Shown here in pieces: positions 61,293 to 64,000 of a DNA stretch of 64,000 nt (positions within the stretch are counted from its first letter, which is position 1; the number at the start of each line of letters is the position of its first letter). The position numbers were made by a program, and so were the translations under genes. This DNA is from Bradyrhizobium cosmicum (GTDB taxonomy: Bacteria > Pseudomonadota > Alphaproteobacteria > Rhizobiales > Xanthobacteraceae): positions 434,001-498,000 of the forward strand of contig NZ_CP041656.2 in assembly GCF_007290395.2 (NCBI RefSeq), given 5' to 3'. The notes under the pieces are model-generated. The model was not told the origin of the DNA, did no database searches, and was given only the letters and a program-made list of their open reading frames with translations.

Positions 61293-63743
61293 CTACCCCC
61301 GCCGCCGCGCCGCCGCAGCCGCGTCCACCACGTTCTCCACTTCCTCGCGCCAGTTCAAGATCTCCATCGCCAGCACGGGATGATTGAATCCCTTGAGCTG
61401 GAGATCGTCGAGCGCGCGGGCTTCGACCCATTGCTCGACGATGCCGTAGACGCGGCGGCTCACCACGATCTGGTTGGGCTTGGCCTCGCCGCAGAGGCGC
61501 GAGGCGAGGTTGGTGACGCTGCCGATCGCGGCATATTCCAGCCGCTGCTCGAAGCCGACCTGGCCGAGCGTGGCATAGCCGAGCGCGATGCCGATGCCGA
61601 ACCCCAGGCTATGGCCGCGGTTGCGCCAGCGCTCGGTCAGCGGGCCGATCGTGTCGCGCATCTCCACCGCCATCTTCACGGCGCGCTTGGTGTGGTCCTC
61701 GAACTGGATCGGCGCGTTGAACAGGATCATCACGCCGTCGCCGGCATATTTGTCGAGCGTGCCCTCGTATTTGAAGATCAGCGTGCCGAGCGCGGCGTGA
61801 TATTCGCGCAGCACGTTCATCGCCTCTTCCGGTTCGGTCGCCTCGGTGAAGGCGGTGAAGCCGCGCAGGTCGCAGAACACCACGGTCACTTCGCGGCGCT
61901 GGCTGGTGAGCAGCCCCTCGGGGCTGTCGGAGGAGGCGATCAGCTGCGCCACCTGCGGCGCCAGGAAGCGCTCGAGCTTGCGGATGCGCTCGATCTCGCC
62001 AAGCTGGGTCTCGACACGCTCCTCCAGCGACTTGTTCCAGTCCTTGAGCTGCTCGGTCTGCACGCGCAGCTTGTCGGCCTGGGCGCGCACGGTCTCGTTC
62101 GCGGCCGCGAGCTCGCGGCCCTTGTGGTCGACCTCGGTGAACAGCCGCGCGTTGCGCATCGCCAGCACGGCCTGGTTGGCAAAGGTGCGCATCAGGCCGA
62201 TGATGCTGGCTGCGAACTCGCCGCTGGCGCGGCGCAGCACGACGAGCGAGCCGAGCGTGCCCTGCTGGTCCACCAGCGGCACCACCAGCACCGAGTGGAA
62301 TCCGGCATCGACCGCGACGTCGCGCAGCGGCTGCCCGGCGGCCTGGTCGAGATCGGCCAGCGCGATCGGCTCGCCGCTTCCGGCGGCATCGCTGAGGATG
62401 TTCTCGCCTTCGTCGATGGTGACATGGGCGCCATCGGCCGATTTGTCGATGCCGTTGGATTCCACCAGGTTGAAGCGGCGCGTCGCGGCATCGTAGCCGT
62501 AGATCAGCACCGCGTCGGCATGGGTGATCTCGATCGCGCGCGCGGCGATGGTCGGCAGCACGGCGTTGAGATCGAGCGAGGAGGCGACGGCGCGGCCGAC
62601 CTCTTCCAGCACCTTCAGCTCGTTGATCGACTGGGCGAGATCGCGGGTGCGCTCGTCGACCTTGGTTTCGAGATTCGAATAAGTTTCCTGGATCTGGTCG
62701 GCCATGCGGTTGAACTGACCGGCGAGGTCTTCCAGCTCGTCGGAGGTATGCACGTCGATGCGGTGGCTGAAATCGCCTTCGCCGAGCTTGTGCGCGCCGT
62801 CGCGCAGCGCGGTGATCGGGATGATCATGCGGCGGGCGAGCAGCGTGCCGGCGAGGATAGCGACCAGCAGGCCCATCCCGATCAGCAGCGCGATGCGCAC
62901 CAGCTGGTCGCGGATCGGCATCAGGGCCTGCGTGGTCGGCTGCTCGAACATCACGCTCCAGCCGAGCTTCGGTACGGTGCTGGCGGCGCTCATCACCGAA
63001 TGGCCGTTGAAATCGGTGCCCGATGTGTCGGGCGCGCGCCCCGGCGCGATCGCGGCCGCCACCTGCGGCAGCTTCGACAGATCCTTGCCGACATCGGGCC
63101 CCTTCGACGAACTCGCCAGCACGCGGCCGCGCGGATCGACCACGTAGGCGAAGGCAGCCTTGCCGACCTGGGCGTCGGACAGGAAGTCGGAGAGGAAGCC
63201 GAGGTCGATCTCGGCCACGGTGACGCCGGCGTTGAAGCCGGAATGCGCCACCGAGATCGACATCATCGGCGTCCGGTCGACGAACCAGGCCGGCGCATAG
63301 CTGACGCCGCGGGCGACCGTGTCGGTGAAGCGCATGTCGCGGGACAGGTCGGCGTTGCCGCCGGTCGTGGTCGACTGGCGCGAGACGCGCAGCACCTCGC
63401 GTCCGTCGCCGTTGAGCTGGAACAGCTGGTTGACGACCGAGACCTGGTGCAGCAGCGCGGCGTAGTCGGCGCGCCGCTTCTCCAGCGTGTCCTGGCTCGC
63501 CCGCGTCACCCAGCTGATCTGGCGCTCGAGTTCGGAGATCGACTGCTCGATCCGCCTTGCGGCTCCTTGCGCTTTGTCCTCGAGCCCGTCGGTCAGCTGG
63601 GTCTTGGTGGCGCGATAGGAGATCCAGGTCTCCATCGCGCCGTTGACGGCGAGCACGAACACGACGAGGCCGACGAGGGAGACGACGTATTTGGCGAACA
63701 GGCCCTCGCGCAGAAACCGTGTCTTGTCTTTCGCTCCCGCCAT
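61293..63743 (-). CDS. Membrane-bound class III adenylate/guanylate cyclase with Cache, HAMP and GAF
   Basis: An 816-residue sensor cyclase. Helix 1 about 19-40, periplasmic Cache domain (about 45-275), helix 2 about 285-308, HAMP (about 309-362), GAF (about 385-530), a coiled-coil linker (about 535-600) and a C-terminal class III catalytic domain (about 612-790). Metal-binding aspartates are Asp625 (VVFCDLRGFTAF) and Asp669 (YAGDGVMILFN), followed by RLEYAAIGSVTNLASRL, which carries the transition-state Asn/Arg. It makes cAMP or cGMP in response to a periplasmic ligand. Its product could feed the FNR/CRP-type regulators whose sites occur in this window, but no direct link is shown. The C-terminus ends AAAAARRRG. 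Confidence 0.92.
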   Translation of the reverse strand: MAGAKDKTRFLREGLFAKYVVSLVGLVVFVLAVNGAMETWISYRATKTQLTDGLEDKAQGAARRIEQSISELERQISWVTRASQDTLEKRRADYAALLHQVSVVNQLFQLNGDGREVLRVSRQSTTTGGNADLSRDMRFTDTVARGVSYAPAWFVDRTPMMSISVAHSGFNAGVTVAEIDLGFLSDFLSDAQVGKAAFAYVVDPRGRVLASSSKGPDVGKDLSKLPQVAAAIAPGRAPDTSGTDFNGHSVMSAASTVPKLGWSVMFEQPTTQALMPIRDQLVRIALLIGMGLLVAILAGTLLARRMIIPITALRDGAHKLGEGDFSHRIDVHTSDELEDLAGQFNRMADQIQETYSNLETKVDERTRDLAQSINELKVLEEVGRAVASSLDLNAVLPTIAARAIEITHADAVLIYGYDAATRRFNLVESNGIDKSADGAHVTIDEGENILSDAAGSGEPIALADLDQAAGQPLRDVAVDAGFHSVLVVPLVDQQGTLGSLVVLRRASGEFAASIIGLMRTFANQAVLAMRNARLFTEVDHKGRELAAANETVRAQADKLRVQTEQLKDWNKSLEERVETQLGEIERIRKLERFLAPQVAQLIASSDSPEGLLTSQRREVTVVFCDLRGFTAFTEATEPEEAMNVLREYHAALGTLIFKYEGTLDKYAGDGVMILFNAPIQFEDHTKRAVKMAVEMRDTIGPLTERWRNRGHSLGFGIGIALGYATLGQVGFEQRLEYAAIGSVTNLASRLCGEAKPNQIVVSRRVYGIVEQWVEARALDDLQLKGFNHPVLAMEILNWREEVENVVDAAAAARRRG

Positions 63744-64000
63744 CCGGATCCTCTCGCGCCGCCCTCGACGCCGGCGCTGCGGGCCCTACAGGCCCGACCG
63801 CCCTTCTACCATAATTTGAGCCAATGGACCGTCCCGGACCGGCGGACCGGCCGGCGTGGTTACCCGTTATGGACGCCGGGGGAGGCCGAAATGGTGGTGA
63901 ATTGTCGCAGCCTCATCCGTTCGGATGAAGCGGCGGGCGGGGAAGCCGATGTAAGGGACTGGCGTGGAGTCCAGCACGTTGGTCCGCCAATCATCGATTG

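Overview
The window looks like the chromosome of a Bradyrhizobium-type alphaproteobacterium (Nitrobacteraceae). This rests on very high GC and third-position GC, on the character of the proteins (FixJ-like regulators, hybrid CheA, DUF2157/GDYXXLXY pair, Spy/LTXXQ and LysM proteins), and on several families of intergenic palindromes of the kind that litter Bradyrhizobium genomes. I made no database search; the assignment is from recognition only.

Layout. 0-3.5 kb: rpmA-rplU (minus strand), a ROK-family protein whose motif order suggests circular permutation, and a dehalogenase-like alpha/beta hydrolase. 3.65-8.2 kb: tRNA-Ser(CGA) followed directly by a two-gene Type III-like restriction-modification system with an AT-rich specificity region, the clearest candidate for acquired DNA. 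8.7-11.5 kb: a DUF2157/GDYXXLXY membrane pair and an orphan ATP-grasp protein. 11.6-30.4 kb: a dense signal-transduction block with a REC-EAL protein that has lost key residues, an H-box/LuxR fusion, an Hpt protein, two tandem Crp/Fnr paralogues (one frameshifted), three stand-alone receiver proteins, a cheA-cheW-cheY-cheR-pilZ cluster without cheB or a receptor, a FixJ-like regulator and a 1166-residue hybrid histidine kinase. 30.4-36.4 kb: a GntR/FCD regulator divergent from a NitT/TauT-type ABC importer, an IlvD/Edd dehydratase very like L-arabinonate dehydratase, and an RraA-family protein, apparently one sugar-acid uptake and catabolism operon with a 14-bp palindromic operator candidate. 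36.4-49.6 kb: flavin reductase, prolyl oligopeptidase, an MBOAT plus SGNH-like polysaccharide O-acyltransferase pair, serine-glyoxylate-type aminotransferase, SNase-like protein, a 576-residue unknown protein, a caspase-fold protein that has lost both catalytic residues, an orphan efflux adaptor and a beta-propeller protein. 49.6-53.7 kb: small secreted or membrane proteins, a succinyl-CoA:acetate CoA-transferase with an FNR/FixK-like box, and rpsU. 54-63.8 kb: a GGDEF-EAL sensor, envelope proteins (LysM, Spy-like) and a membrane-bound class III adenylate/guanylate cyclase.

How the parts connect. The window encodes enzymes or effectors for two cyclic nucleotides (c-di-GMP: GGDEF-EAL, degenerate EAL, PilZ; cAMP/cGMP: class III cyclase) and several FNR/CRP-family regulators. 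It also carries a perfect CRP-type palindrome (TGTGA-N6-TCACA) at 13262-13277, correctly spaced from a -10-like element in front of a 28-codon ORF, and a near-perfect one at 46004-46019. The most interesting items are the CRP-site/mini-ORF locus, the catalytically dead caspase, the permuted ROK protein, the signalling proteins missing catalytic residues, and a bipartite intergenic repeat found at 8.4-8.6 kb and 61.2 kb.
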